Positions 47,146 to 56,009 of a DNA stretch of 64,000 nt are shown in pieces (position 1 is the first letter of the stretch; each line of letters begins with the position of its first letter). Under the pieces are notes generated by a model. That model saw only the letters and a program-made list of their open reading frames with translations, searched no databases and was not told where the DNA came from. Source of the DNA: Mesorhizobium koreense (GTDB lineage: Bacteria; Pseudomonadota; Alphaproteobacteria; Rhizobiales; Rhizobiaceae); contig NZ_CP134228.1 of the NCBI RefSeq assembly GCF_031656215.1, positions 3,367,001 through 3,431,000 of the forward strand, read 5' to 3'. The position numbers and the translations under genes were made by a program.

Positions 47146-48242
47146 GCTCCTCTGCCCCCCGTCCGACGTTCGCTTGCCCCAGTCGCCTTGGTTTGGTTGA
47201 TGCGCGCCTCGAGCTCGCCGATCCGTCCGAGGACCTCTCCAAGCACGGGCGCCTTTCCGAAGATCATTCCCGCCATGGCGGCGTAGTCGCGCGCGAGCTC
47301 GGTGGCCATTTCCCGGCTCGGCGAGAGCGTGAAAGAGCCAGGCGCCGCAGTCGCGAGATTCAGATCTGGACTGTTGAAGAACATGCGGGCGTGCCGCACG
47401 CAGTCGACGCCCAGCGCCAGATCGCTCGAAGCGGCGCGTCCGACATCGGAGTCGAGCAGCCGATAGACATCATAATAGTGCCGTGAAATCCGCTGGCCGC
47501 CGCCGCGGAGCGCGCCACGCGCATCGAACCATTGCCGCAACCCATGCAAGATTACGATCTTGTCCCAGAAAGTGCGTTCCGCATCCACAGTTCTGACGTC
47601 GGGCACGCTCAACTTGAGATCGGCGAGCACGTCGGCGACATAAGGTTTGACGATCGCGGGTTGGTTCGGGTCGAGGGCTGACTTGGCACCCGACTCGATC
47701 TTGACCGCCGGCCTGACGTAGCCCTCGTCTGCCGCAGTCACCTTCGGATACCAGATCAATAAGCTTTGCCGGTCCGGGTCGTCGGGATCAAGCTCCACTC
47801 GGCCGGCTTCAGCTTCCAGGTCCGCAGCTTGCAGGGTCTCGCGCAGATGCCTCTCGACCTGCAGGCGCATCGTCTCGTTCACGTAGGCCTGACTCGCGCT
47901 CTTGATGGCGTCGAGGCGCCGTCGCCGCTTCTTGCCGCTCAGCGCCTCCAGTTCATCAACCGTCGCTCCCTCGCCCAGGTCATCCCGGAAGATCGTGATG
48001 TCGATGTCTTCCGAGAAGCGGGAGATCACTCCGAACGCCTTCGACAGCGAGGTTCCGCCCTTGAACAGCAGTCGAGGGCCGCCCGCCTCGGCGCCGTTAA
48101 ACAGCGCATCGAGGGTCCAACAGACCCAAAAATCCTTTTCGATGTTCTGCTCCGGGGCGCCTAAGTTCTGCGCCGCGCCGAGAAAGGCGTCGCGGCGGTC
48201 CTCCGCCGCAGCCGAAAGGAAGGTGACGAAGCCGGGATTCAT
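47142..48242 (-). CDS. abiEii: AbiEii/AbiGii-type nucleotidyltransferase toxin
   Basis: 366 residues. The MNT-fold core is visible: KDFWVCWTLDALF, LLFKGGTSLSKAF (GGTSL at 62-66) and FSEDIDITI (D79-x-D81), the catalytic signature of the AbiEii family. Such toxins add nucleotides to target RNAs (tRNA in the studied MenT relatives) and cause growth arrest after phage infection. Translation is coupled to AbiEi (ATGA at 48239-48242) as usual for this type IV system and, unusually, also to hsdR downstream. Confidence 0.9.
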   Translation of the reverse strand: MNPGFVTFLSAAAEDRRDAFLGAAQNLGAPEQNIEKDFWVCWTLDALFNGAEAGGPRLLFKGGTSLSKAFGVISRFSEDIDITIFRDDLGEGATVDELEALSGKKRRRRLDAIKSASQAYVNETMRLQVERHLRETLQAADLEAEAGRVELDPDDPDRQSLLIWYPKVTAADEGYVRPAVKIESGAKSALDPNQPAIVKPYVADVLADLKLSVPDVRTVDAERTFWDKIVILHGLRQWFDARGALRGGGQRISRHYYDVYRLLDSDVGRAASSDLALGVDCVRHARMFFNSPDLNLATAAPGSFTLSPSREMATELARDYAAMAGMIFGKAPVLGEVLGRIGELEARINQTKATGASERRTGGRGA

Positions 48243-48916
48243 CCGCGGCTCCGGGGCTGCCGCTTGGTCTGTTTATCCCGGGATGAGGAGGACGGCGGTT
48301 CGTCGAGCAAGGGGCGCAGGAAGTTCTGCATCCAGTCCGGCAGGCTGGTGAACCCCTCGCGCAAGTCCGCCACGATGGCTGCGCCGTGATCGGGATCGGC
48401 GAGGATCGCAGCGAGACGGCGGTGAATGCGATCGCGATCGCTGTCAATCGTACCGCGCAGCCATTGCAGCGCCTGGACGACGCGCATCGCCGGACGGCCC
48501 GCCCAGTGCAGGCGGCTGGGCGCGGTCAGTTTGAAGGTGATGGTCTGGGCGCCCAACTTGATCGGACGCAGGCGCGCGTCGGTGTGGACCGAGATCTTGG
48601 CCGGGACTGCATCCGTCAGCCCAAGGTCATTGGCCGCTGTCAGGCCGTCGACCAGCATGCGCGCCTGGTCTCGTCGCACCAGCGCGTCGATGACCCGGCG
48701 TGGATCGGGATTGGTCGGTTTGCCCGTCAGGCTGTTGGGCCGAGGCAGATCGTAAAGGCCGCGGGTAATGCGACGAATCTCTCCGGCGCTCGTCATGCGT
48801 GACAGCGCCTGATCGATGGCGTCGCGCGAGCCGATGTCCAGAAAATCGGTCGGCGTCCAGACGCCGAACGGCGCCTGGGCAGCCATCCGCTTTTGAATCT
48901 GGGATTTGAGATCCAT
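48239..48916 (-). CDS. abiEi: AbiEi-type antitoxin/transcriptional regulator (DUF6088-like)
   Basis: 225 residues. The N-terminal winged helix (DAIDQALSRMTSAGEIRRITRGLYDLP) matches the DNA-binding half of AbiEi antitoxins. The remainder (ALVRRDQARMLVDGLTAANDLGL, then AMRVVQALQWLR) is the C-terminal domain. Family members repress their own operon by binding inverted repeats and counter the AbiEii toxin without a protein complex. Two matching palindromes lie immediately upstream, consistent with autoregulation of all six genes that follow. Confidence 0.87.
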   Translation of the reverse strand: MDLKSQIQKRMAAQAPFGVWTPTDFLDIGSRDAIDQALSRMTSAGEIRRITRGLYDLPRPNSLTGKPTNPDPRRVIDALVRRDQARMLVDGLTAANDLGLTDAVPAKISVHTDARLRPIKLGAQTITFKLTAPSRLHWAGRPAMRVVQALQWLRGTIDSDRDRIHRRLAAILADPDHGAAIVADLREGFTSLPDWMQNFLRPLLDEPPSSSSRDKQTKRQPRSRG

Positions 48917-48931
48917 TCTCGCCCCACCCCT

Positions 48932-48959
48932 GTCAGAAAAATGTATACCTGTTTCTGAC
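48932..48959 (-). promoter_or_regulatory. AbiE operator 1
   Basis: Inverted repeat GTCAGAAA (48932-48939) and TTTCTGAC (48952-48959) with a 12-base centre that contains, on the minus strand, a -10-like TATACA. It lies 16 bp upstream of the abiEi ATG, so a repressor bound here would block the promoter. Confidence 0.8.
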
Positions 48960-48974
48960 GGCAGAGTCGATGGC

Positions 48975-49002
48975 GTCAGAAAAATGCCTACAAACTTCTG
49001 AC
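48975..49002 (-). promoter_or_regulatory. AbiE operator 2
   Basis: A second copy of the same 28-bp element: GTCAGAA (48975-48981) and TTCTGAC (48996-49002), with the same GTCAGAAAAATG start as operator 1. The copies are 43 bp apart, close to four helical turns, so two repressors would sit on the same DNA face. Confidence 0.8.
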
Positions 49003-49063
49003 ACCTCTCCTTTCCGGCGATGGCCTGTTCGGCCCCGATGCGGAACCCCCTCCGGCTCCGAAC

Positions 49064-52000
49064 TCAAGATTGTCGCTCATCCCGTCCGACCACCCAGCGC
49101 ACGAGTCCCGGCGTCATGTAGACCAGCGCGCCGCGTGGCGCGCCCGTTGCCCGCAAATAGTCTTCGAGCTGACCAGCATGCAGGCGAATATCCGCGTCGG
49201 ACGGATCGACGTCGCTCTTCCAGTCGATGACCGCCTCGGCGCGATCTCCGGCGTAGGCAATGGCATCGATGCGTCCAGCGAGCGCCCTTGGCTTCGAGCC
49301 CTCAAGCAGCGCATAGATCGGCCACTCGGGCGTCAGGCGCTCGCGAAGCGCCGCGATGTCGGGCAGCTGCAACGTGCGCCAGGCGGTCGCCGCGATTTCA
49401 TCGGCGTCCGGAAGCGCCTCGCTGTCGTCCGGATCGAGGACCAGCTCAGCCAGCAGCTCGCGGGTCCGCCTGGCAAAGCGGCCCACCTCTTCGATGAGCT
49501 CGCCAGTCAGCACCTCTTCCATCAGCTTGTGCAAGAGAAGACCGCGCACCCGTCCCGCGCCGACAGGCAGATTGACCTCGGGCGCATCGCCGGCATCGAG
49601 CGTGATGGCCTCGACCGTCTCTAGGCGATCCGGATCATGATCGCTCGGCCGGACCCAGGTCAGCGGAACGGCCGCTTCGTCAATGATCGCGCGCTCGGCT
49701 GCGAACAGCTCAGCGGTCTGCATATTCGGCGGGTCGGCGATCGTCGGCATCGGCGCCGGCGTCATGCGGGAGACGTCCAGCTCCGGCAATGCATCATGGC
49801 CGAGATCGACGATGCGCGCCCAGGACTTCTGCTCGGCCTGCGCCAATTCCGGCACGATCAGCAGCTCACGGGCCCGCGTACAAGCCACGTACCAGAGCCG
49901 TTCGCGTTCGCGCATCAGGCTTTCGTCATCAGACTCGAGCGCCGCGCGCAGTTCGGGCGGCACGACGTCGCCAATCACCCAATGCAACGTGTCGTCGTCA
50001 GCCCGGTGGACAAACGGCTCGCGGGAGCGGAGCAAGGTTGCGGTGTTGATCGGGATCACCACCGGCCATTCGAGGCCTTTGGCGCTGTGGATGGTGATGA
50101 TCTCGATGGCGTCTCCGTCGGCGTCGACGCGCCCTTCGTTGTATGCGGCGCCATCGCGCCAATCGCGGCTCACGTCGCGGGCGAAGCGCTTCATGCCTTT
50201 GACGCCGTAGGGCCGCGCCCTTTCGAGCAGCGCCTCGACGTTGGCGGCGGCTCGCGCGCTGCGGTCGCCTTCACGCGCGCTCAGGATCGGCCGCACAGCC
50301 AACCGCTCGACGGCTTCGGCGAGCAGCAGCGCGGGTGTCGTGGCCCGCGCCCCGCGGCGAAGGTCCTGAAGAATCGTGAGGACCCGCCGTGCGACGGGAT
50401 GAACGACGTGATCGGGATCCGTCGCGAGCGAGAACCGGGGGATGGCGTCGGGCCGATCTGCAAGCGGCGGCAATCCCGCGGTGATGTCAAGCAACTCTTC
50501 TTCGCTGAGCCCTACGAGCGGACCGCGCATCAAGGCGCCGAACGCCAAGGTGTCGCCGCCGTCGGCCAGCACGCGTACGAGCGCGACCAGGTCCTGCACC
50601 TCCTGGCGGCGGAACAGGCCTTTCCCGGCCTGGGAGGCGATCGGGAGCCCGCGCGCTTCGAACGCGCGCTCATAACGCCAGAGCTCCGAGCCCGTCGGCG
50701 CGAGCAGCGCGATGCCGCCCGGTGTGAGCGGCGCTAGCGCGCCGTCTTCGTCGCGGATCGTCACGTTGCCGATTAGCCGCGCACAGAGATCGGCGACGGC
50801 TTCGGCTTCCGCGTCGCGGATCTGCGCCGCCCGCGAATCCGGCGGCAGATCGATCGTTATCTTGGCGGCGCATGGCAGATCGTGATCGGGCGGATCGAGC
50901 GTTGGCGCGAGCTCCACGTAGCCCGGCTGATTTTGGGCCGAGAGCGGGGTAGCGAAACAGCGGTTGATGTGGCTCAGGATTCCCGGCCGTGAGCGGAAGT
51001 TCGCCGTGATCTGGACGATGTTGTTCGGCCAGCGCCGGGCAATCGCGCCCCGCGCCTCCGCGTACGAGCCGACGTCGGCGCCCCGGAAGCGGTAGATCGC
51101 CTGTTTGGGATCGCCGACCATGAAGAGAGCGCCAGCGCGCAAGCTGCTGTCCTGCCACCGCAGCGGGCTGTCGTCAGCGGCGATGCGAAACAGGATCTCC
51201 GCCTGGATCGGATCGGTATCCTGGAATTCATCGACGAAGATGTGGCGATAGCGCTGCCCCAGCGCGCGGCGAACCGCATCGTGTCCGCGCACGAGCGCGC
51301 GCGCCCGCTCCAGGAGATCGTCGAAGTCGAGAACGGCGGCTGCGCGTTTGAAGGCGGCGTAGTCGGCGAGCACCTCATCGAGCTCATCGGATAATTTGGC
51401 GACCAGCGCGGTCGCAACACGGCCGAGGATGACGCGGTAGCAGTGATCCACCCGCGCAAAGTGGTGGCCGGCCTCGGCGTTGAGCTCGGCGCCGCGATCC
51501 TTGCCGGCGGCCTTGTCCCATGCCGTCTTCGTCCTTGGGGTCAGCAGATCGAACGTGTAGCGCCGCATGCAAGGCAGGCGCGCCGGATGAGCGAGCCGCC
51601 ATAGCGTGTCGAAGACAGGCGCCGTCGCGAAGCTGCCCGCGAAGTGATCGGCCAGCGTCTCGAGCTGTCCGACCAGGTCGAGCGTCTTGGGCTCGACAGG
51701 CTGCGCCGAAAGCCAGCGGCGAAAATCCGCGACGGCCTCGACGAGGTCGATGTCCGGCCGGCCGCTGAGATCGGCCGCGGGCGCCAACGCGCCGCGATGC
51801 TCCAAGCGAAACCGCGCAAGGTTTCGCAAGGTGGCAGCCACGTGATGCGGATCGTACCGCGACAAGGAAGCGATCGGATCGTCGGCCCGCGGCGGTCCGT
51901 TCAGCCGCCTTCTGAACCATTGCTCGAACACAGCCTCGAATGCGGCTTCGGCCTGCGTCGCATCGAGGATGCGCGCGCCAGGATCGATATCGGCCTCGAC

Positions 52001-52384
52001 CGCATAGCTGCAGATGATGGTCTGGCAAAACGCGTGGATGGTCGTGGCGGTCAGCTCATCGAGCTTACCCGCGGCCTCGGAAAGGACGCGCCGCTGCGCG
52101 TCGGTCAGCCCGTCGGGCAGAGCCTCCCGCAGCGGTTTCGGAACACGTCCCGCGAGCAGATCGTCGACATAGCGGTGGACGCGCGCGCCGAGCGCGCTCG
52201 CCGCAAGCTCCGTGAAGGTGATGGCGGCAATCGAACGCGGTTCAGCGCCGCTCATCAACAGCATCACCAGGCGGCCGGCCATGAGGGCGGTCTTCCCGGT
52301 GCCCGCCGCCGCCTCCACCAGCAGCGTCAGATGGAGCTCTCTAAGCGCCTTGAGGCGCGCGGATTCGTCGGCGAGCTTCGTCAT
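49064..52384 (-). CDS. UvrD/AddA-like helicase-nuclease
   Basis: 1,106 residues. Superfamily 1 helicase motifs: EAAAGTGKT (Walker A, K31), AITFTELAASALGARV (Ia), IFVDEFQDTD (II), MVGDPKQAIYRFRGAD (III), TIHSAKGLEWPVV (V) and YVACTRARE (VI). The C-terminus carries a RecB-type nuclease with GRIDAIAYAGD and VIDWKSD (K1056). It forms an ATGA-coupled pair with the AddB-like gene, resembling AddAB recombination machinery, but it is diverged from the chromosomal AddA type. Located in a defence island, it may degrade phage DNA ends. Confidence 0.85.
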   Translation of the reverse strand: MTKLADESARLKALRELHLTLLVEAAAGTGKTALMAGRLVMLLMSGAEPRSIAAITFTELAASALGARVHRYVDDLLAGRVPKPLREALPDGLTDAQRRVLSEAAGKLDELTATTIHAFCQTIICSYAVEADIDPGARILDATQAEAAFEAVFEQWFRRRLNGPPRADDPIASLSRYDPHHVAATLRNLARFRLEHRGALAPAADLSGRPDIDLVEAVADFRRWLSAQPVEPKTLDLVGQLETLADHFAGSFATAPVFDTLWRLAHPARLPCMRRYTFDLLTPRTKTAWDKAAGKDRGAELNAEAGHHFARVDHCYRVILGRVATALVAKLSDELDEVLADYAAFKRAAAVLDFDDLLERARALVRGHDAVRRALGQRYRHIFVDEFQDTDPIQAEILFRIAADDSPLRWQDSSLRAGALFMVGDPKQAIYRFRGADVGSYAEARGAIARRWPNNIVQITANFRSRPGILSHINRCFATPLSAQNQPGYVELAPTLDPPDHDLPCAAKITIDLPPDSRAAQIRDAEAEAVADLCARLIGNVTIRDEDGALAPLTPGGIALLAPTGSELWRYERAFEARGLPIASQAGKGLFRRQEVQDLVALVRVLADGGDTLAFGALMRGPLVGLSEEELLDITAGLPPLADRPDAIPRFSLATDPDHVVHPVARRVLTILQDLRRGARATTPALLLAEAVERLAVRPILSAREGDRSARAAANVEALLERARPYGVKGMKRFARDVSRDWRDGAAYNEGRVDADGDAIEIITIHSAKGLEWPVVIPINTATLLRSREPFVHRADDDTLHWVIGDVVPPELRAALESDDESLMRERERLWYVACTRARELLIVPELAQAEQKSWARIVDLGHDALPELDVSRMTPAPMPTIADPPNMQTAELFAAERAIIDEAAVPLTWVRPSDHDPDRLETVEAITLDAGDAPEVNLPVGAGRVRGLLLHKLMEEVLTGELIEEVGRFARRTRELLAELVLDPDDSEALPDADEIAATAWRTLQLPDIAALRERLTPEWPIYALLEGSKPRALAGRIDAIAYAGDRAEAVIDWKSDVDPSDADIRLHAGQLEDYLRATGAPRGALVYMTPGLVRWVVGRDERQS

Positions 52385-55038
52385 CGCACGCTCCAGATCC
52401 GGGCGAAGTCGCCGAAGGCGCGACCCAAGGCTGCTTGTTTGCTCTGGAAATAAACCGCCGGCGCCGCCGGCAGCGCCAAAGCGAAGTCGTTCCAGTCCTC
52501 GCGTGCGTCGGGACCGGGCAAGGCCACGCCCCGACGCAAGAGATCGACGGCCGCGCTGAGATGCGCGCTTATATCGGAGATCGCCTGATCGACATCAGGA
52601 AGATTGTAGGGTCGGGGTCGATCGGTTCCGAGGAAGACTAGGCGCGCAATGACCCGCGGATTATCCGCCACGAGCTGGCGGGCGGCCAGGGCGTAGAGCA
52701 CGCGCTGCAGCTCGGCGCCGCGCCCGAGAACGATTTCGCTGGCCTTCGCGGGTTCGGCGCCGGTCTTGTAATCGGAGACGCGAACGCCGTTGTGCGCGCT
52801 GTTGAAATCCACCCGATCGATGCTGCCGCGAATGCGCAACCCGGCGCCGGGGATGATCACCTGGCCTGTCGGCGGCCACAGCAGATCCCCGGCGGGGGTC
52901 GTTCCATCGTCCTCGCGGCCGAACGCCAGCTCGGTCCAGCTGCGCGTGACCGGCTGAAACGCCTCGTCGAGCGTCAGCGCCTTCAGCGCGAGGTCGCGCG
53001 CGGCCGCGAGCGTGTGGTGCCACAAGAGGACTGGCGGGGTCGAACGCTCGAGCGGCCAGTGCGCCGCGATGGTGGCGGACGCCGCATCGAGGGCGTTCTC
53101 GATTTCATGGCGAGCGGCTCGCACGTAGCCCGGATCGGGTTCGAGCACGTCGACCGTATGTTTCAGCATCTCGTGCACGAGTTCGCCGAAGGCGCGTGCG
53201 TCGAGCGACAAGGGCTGTTCGTCTTCGACCAGCTGGCGCCAGCCTAAGGCGTAGCGCCAGACGAAGCCTAGCGGGTCGCGCAGCATGAGGCGAAGCGACG
53301 TTGCGGACTGCACCTGTGCGATGGCGCGCGCGATGACAGGATGATCCTGGCGCACGCGGCCGTCATGAGCCGTGACCGCAGGGCTTCGGCGATCGCGCCA
53401 GCAGGCGTCAGCCGCTCGCAGCATGAGCGAACTCGCCGCCTCTTCGGGCCGCGCAAGCAGGCGATCGGCTTCGCTGAAGGCATGGCTCGGGATCCGCGCG
53501 CGTTTCAACGCTGTAGCGCGCGGGCTATGCGGCACGAGCGGACTGGGCGCCAGCAGCCCGCCTTGAGCATTGCGGCGGATCTGCGAGAGCACCAGCGCGC
53601 CACCGGCCTGCGCGGTGATGATCGAATATGCGCGCCGGTCCTCTTCGGTAAGCGACTCGGAATCGAGGGCCTCGCGCGACAGGATGTGGCTCGGAATCAA
53701 CGGATCTTCGCCGGACCGGCGTGGCCAGGATCGCGTCGTGAGGCCGAGCAGGCGGACGAAGCGACGCGGGGCCGCTGCGAGGTGACTCGCTGGACACCAG
53801 ACCGCGCAGGCCCCCGCATCGCGGCCATCGGGAAGGCGAAGCTCCTGCAGTGAGAATTCGAGCGCTTCCGGCGGCGCGCGGCGCAGCGCCTCGACCCAGA
53901 GCGCCCGTGCGGCGCGCCCAAGCAGCAAGCCGCCGGCTGCATCTGCGGCGCCGGCTCCTCTGGCAAGCACCTCGAGGACTGGAATGAGCAGCGGCCGCAC
54001 GTCTACACCGTCCGTGCGGTGCGTATGGGCTTCGTCGAGCGCGCGGCGCCACTGCTCAAGCTCGAAGAGCGCAGCGCCAGGCCGGAGGCCCTGCGCCCAG
54101 GTCGGAGGGAGCGCATCGAGGCCGCGGCTGCGTCCGGCGGAGTGGCCGAAGAGCCGGCGAACGCGATCCTGGCTCAACCCATTGAGCAGGACGTCGGCCA
54201 AGGCGGCGCAGACCTGACCTTCCCACGATGCCAGCGCCGGTAGGCCGTGCGAGAAATGCAAGGGCAAACCGGCGTCGCCCGCCAGCACCAGCATGTGATC
54301 GTCCCAATCCTCGGTCGCCGTGGCGCAGACCGCGATCTCGTCCGGCCGGGCGCGGCCTGAGGCGATGAGCTCGCGGATCCACCGCAGGGCCTCGACGACC
54401 TCAGCCCGCGGCGAGGCGCAGGAGACGATCTCGGGCGACGCCGGTGTAGGCCTCGCATCGGAGGCAAGCTCGCCGGTGAACCAGGCGGCATCGGGATCGC
54501 CGGGATTGCGCCAGGCGAGCGGCACTTGCCGCGCGAGCGCAAGGAGCAGCGGGCGCCAAACCGGGGCAACGCGCACGACCCGATCAAGCTCCACCGTCCC
54601 AAGGACCGCTGGCGCGTGCGTCACGCGCTGCAAGGCGGCATCGCGCAGATCGCGCGGCGACAGGACGCCCGCCGGCAGACCCGCGCACACGCGCGCCTCG
54701 ATCGTCATGAGATCCTGGAGCCGCGCACTCTCATGGGCGCGGTCGGCCAAAGCGAAGTCGGCGTTCCACAACCGGGTAAGTGTCCAAGCCACCGACCGCG
54801 TCATCCCGGGCAGGTTTTTGATGCTTTCGAGTTCGACGAAACCGCCGGCGTCTAGTGCCGATCGGATCGCCGGGTCAAGGTCCTCGGATCGCGCTGGGCG
54901 CGTGAAGCCGCCGGTGAGGCGCGCCGCAAGCTGCGGCAAGGTCATGATCTGCACGCCGGCTTCCGCCTGGCGCGCGGCGGCGATCCGCCTCATGCGAAAG
55001 GCGAGCGGCCCCTCAACGATGACGGTCCGGCGATTCAT
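52381..55038 (-). CDS. AddB-like PD-(D/E)XK nuclease with degenerate helicase
   Basis: 885 residues from ATG 55038 (MNRRTVIVEGPLAFRM). The N-terminus lacks a Walker A, like the inactive helicase of AddB. The nuclease is at the C-terminus: GELVHEMLKHTVD (RecB-family His), RIRGSIDRVDF and VSDYKTG (D756-Y-K758), then the QxxxY helix as ELQRVLYALAA. The cysteines that hold the Fe-S cluster of classical AddB are not seen, and the C-terminus has none. It follows immA by 50 bp and is probably in its transcript. Confidence 0.82.
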   Translation of the reverse strand: MNRRTVIVEGPLAFRMRRIAAARQAEAGVQIMTLPQLAARLTGGFTRPARSEDLDPAIRSALDAGGFVELESIKNLPGMTRSVAWTLTRLWNADFALADRAHESARLQDLMTIEARVCAGLPAGVLSPRDLRDAALQRVTHAPAVLGTVELDRVVRVAPVWRPLLLALARQVPLAWRNPGDPDAAWFTGELASDARPTPASPEIVSCASPRAEVVEALRWIRELIASGRARPDEIAVCATATEDWDDHMLVLAGDAGLPLHFSHGLPALASWEGQVCAALADVLLNGLSQDRVRRLFGHSAGRSRGLDALPPTWAQGLRPGAALFELEQWRRALDEAHTHRTDGVDVRPLLIPVLEVLARGAGAADAAGGLLLGRAARALWVEALRRAPPEALEFSLQELRLPDGRDAGACAVWCPASHLAAAPRRFVRLLGLTTRSWPRRSGEDPLIPSHILSREALDSESLTEEDRRAYSIITAQAGGALVLSQIRRNAQGGLLAPSPLVPHSPRATALKRARIPSHAFSEADRLLARPEEAASSLMLRAADACWRDRRSPAVTAHDGRVRQDHPVIARAIAQVQSATSLRLMLRDPLGFVWRYALGWRQLVEDEQPLSLDARAFGELVHEMLKHTVDVLEPDPGYVRAARHEIENALDAASATIAAHWPLERSTPPVLLWHHTLAAARDLALKALTLDEAFQPVTRSWTELAFGREDDGTTPAGDLLWPPTGQVIIPGAGLRIRGSIDRVDFNSAHNGVRVSDYKTGAEPAKASEIVLGRGAELQRVLYALAARQLVADNPRVIARLVFLGTDRPRPYNLPDVDQAISDISAHLSAAVDLLRRGVALPGPDAREDWNDFALALPAAPAVYFQSKQAALGRAFGDFARIWSVR

Positions 55039-55088
55039 CGTCCCCGGGTCTCCCCTCTCCATTTCCCACTTCGCGGAACGATATTCAC

Positions 55089-56009
55089 TTACTGACTGCG
55101 AATCATCACAGTCACGGCCGTCAGCGCCTTCACTGGATAAACCAGTAGAAGCACATTGAATGTCGTGTCGAAGGCCTCGGCTACGCATTCATGCGCCTGG
55201 CCATTTCGATCTGTAATCGACACAGTGGTGGGGCGTGTCATCTTCCTTCCGACCGGCAAAACCCTGCCAAGTGAATGGTCAAGGGTGATCTCGGTCTCGT
55301 CGGGGCGGCGAAACTGCCGCAGGTAGGCGGGCGATGCCTCGATGCGCCGCACGACGGCCCGCGCGCCAGTCTTCTCGCAATACGTGACCGGCTCGAGGAT
55401 ATAGACCGCGCACGCGCGATGATGCGTGCGCGCGAATTCACGGCATGACGCATAGACCGACGCGCCGAACTTGCTCGCCAGCTTCATCGGCGTCTTAAGT
55501 TCGAGTTTGTGATCGGCCGCCATGGATGCGTAGCCGTCACCCTGAAACAGAACGAACCGCGCAAAATTATTGGCTTCGCGCTCGAAGAGGTCGGAGATGG
55601 CCGGATCGAGCGTCTTCTCGCAGTCATGGAACAGCCGGAACGCACTGCGGTGCGACGGCAGCTCGTGATGGCCGGCCTCATGCAGCTTGAGGAAGTTCTG
55701 CTTGGACTTATGAACGCTGTCGTCGATGTGGATCAGCTGCTCGCCCGCATCATAGATACCGAACACCTTGGCGATCGCGGACTTGAGCGCGACCGCGGCG
55801 CTCTCCGCCTTGCCGAGCAGGTATTCTGTAATGCGCCTGGGATCAAAGGCGCTCGCAGGCGCAATTTTCAGGCTGGCCGCTTCGAGAATGACGGAGGTCG
55901 GTGTCGGATAGATGCCCCATGCCGAGGCACGGTCCAGTGCGCGCCGTGCAGCCGACTGCACGGCGCGCAACTCTTCGGGGTCGAGACTACTGTCGTCAGC
56001 TTTGGCCAC
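55089..56009 (-). CDS. ImmA/IrrE-family metallopeptidase
   Basis: 306 residues from GTG 56009 (AGGAAG upstream, 14-bp overlap with xre). An ATG at 56051 in frame would overlap xre far more. The zinc motif is H110-E-A-G-H114 (LKLHEAGHHELP), followed by the helix with the third ligand, FEREANNFARF (E145), as in COG2856. A C-terminal domain of about 130 residues (CREFARTHHRACAVYILEP and beyond) may sense a signal. Peptidases of this family cut a partner XRE repressor, and in CapP, PprI and ImmA the trigger is DNA damage. The adjacent xre gene is the obvious substrate. Confidence 0.88.
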   Translation of the reverse strand: MAKADDSSLDPEELRAVQSAARRALDRASAWGIYPTPTSVILEAASLKIAPASAFDPRRITEYLLGKAESAAVALKSAIAKVFGIYDAGEQLIHIDDSVHKSKQNFLKLHEAGHHELPSHRSAFRLFHDCEKTLDPAISDLFEREANNFARFVLFQGDGYASMAADHKLELKTPMKLASKFGASVYASCREFARTHHRACAVYILEPVTYCEKTGARAVVRRIEASPAYLRQFRRPDETEITLDHSLGRVLPVGRKMTRPTTVSITDRNGQAHECVAEAFDTTFNVLLLVYPVKALTAVTVMIRSQ

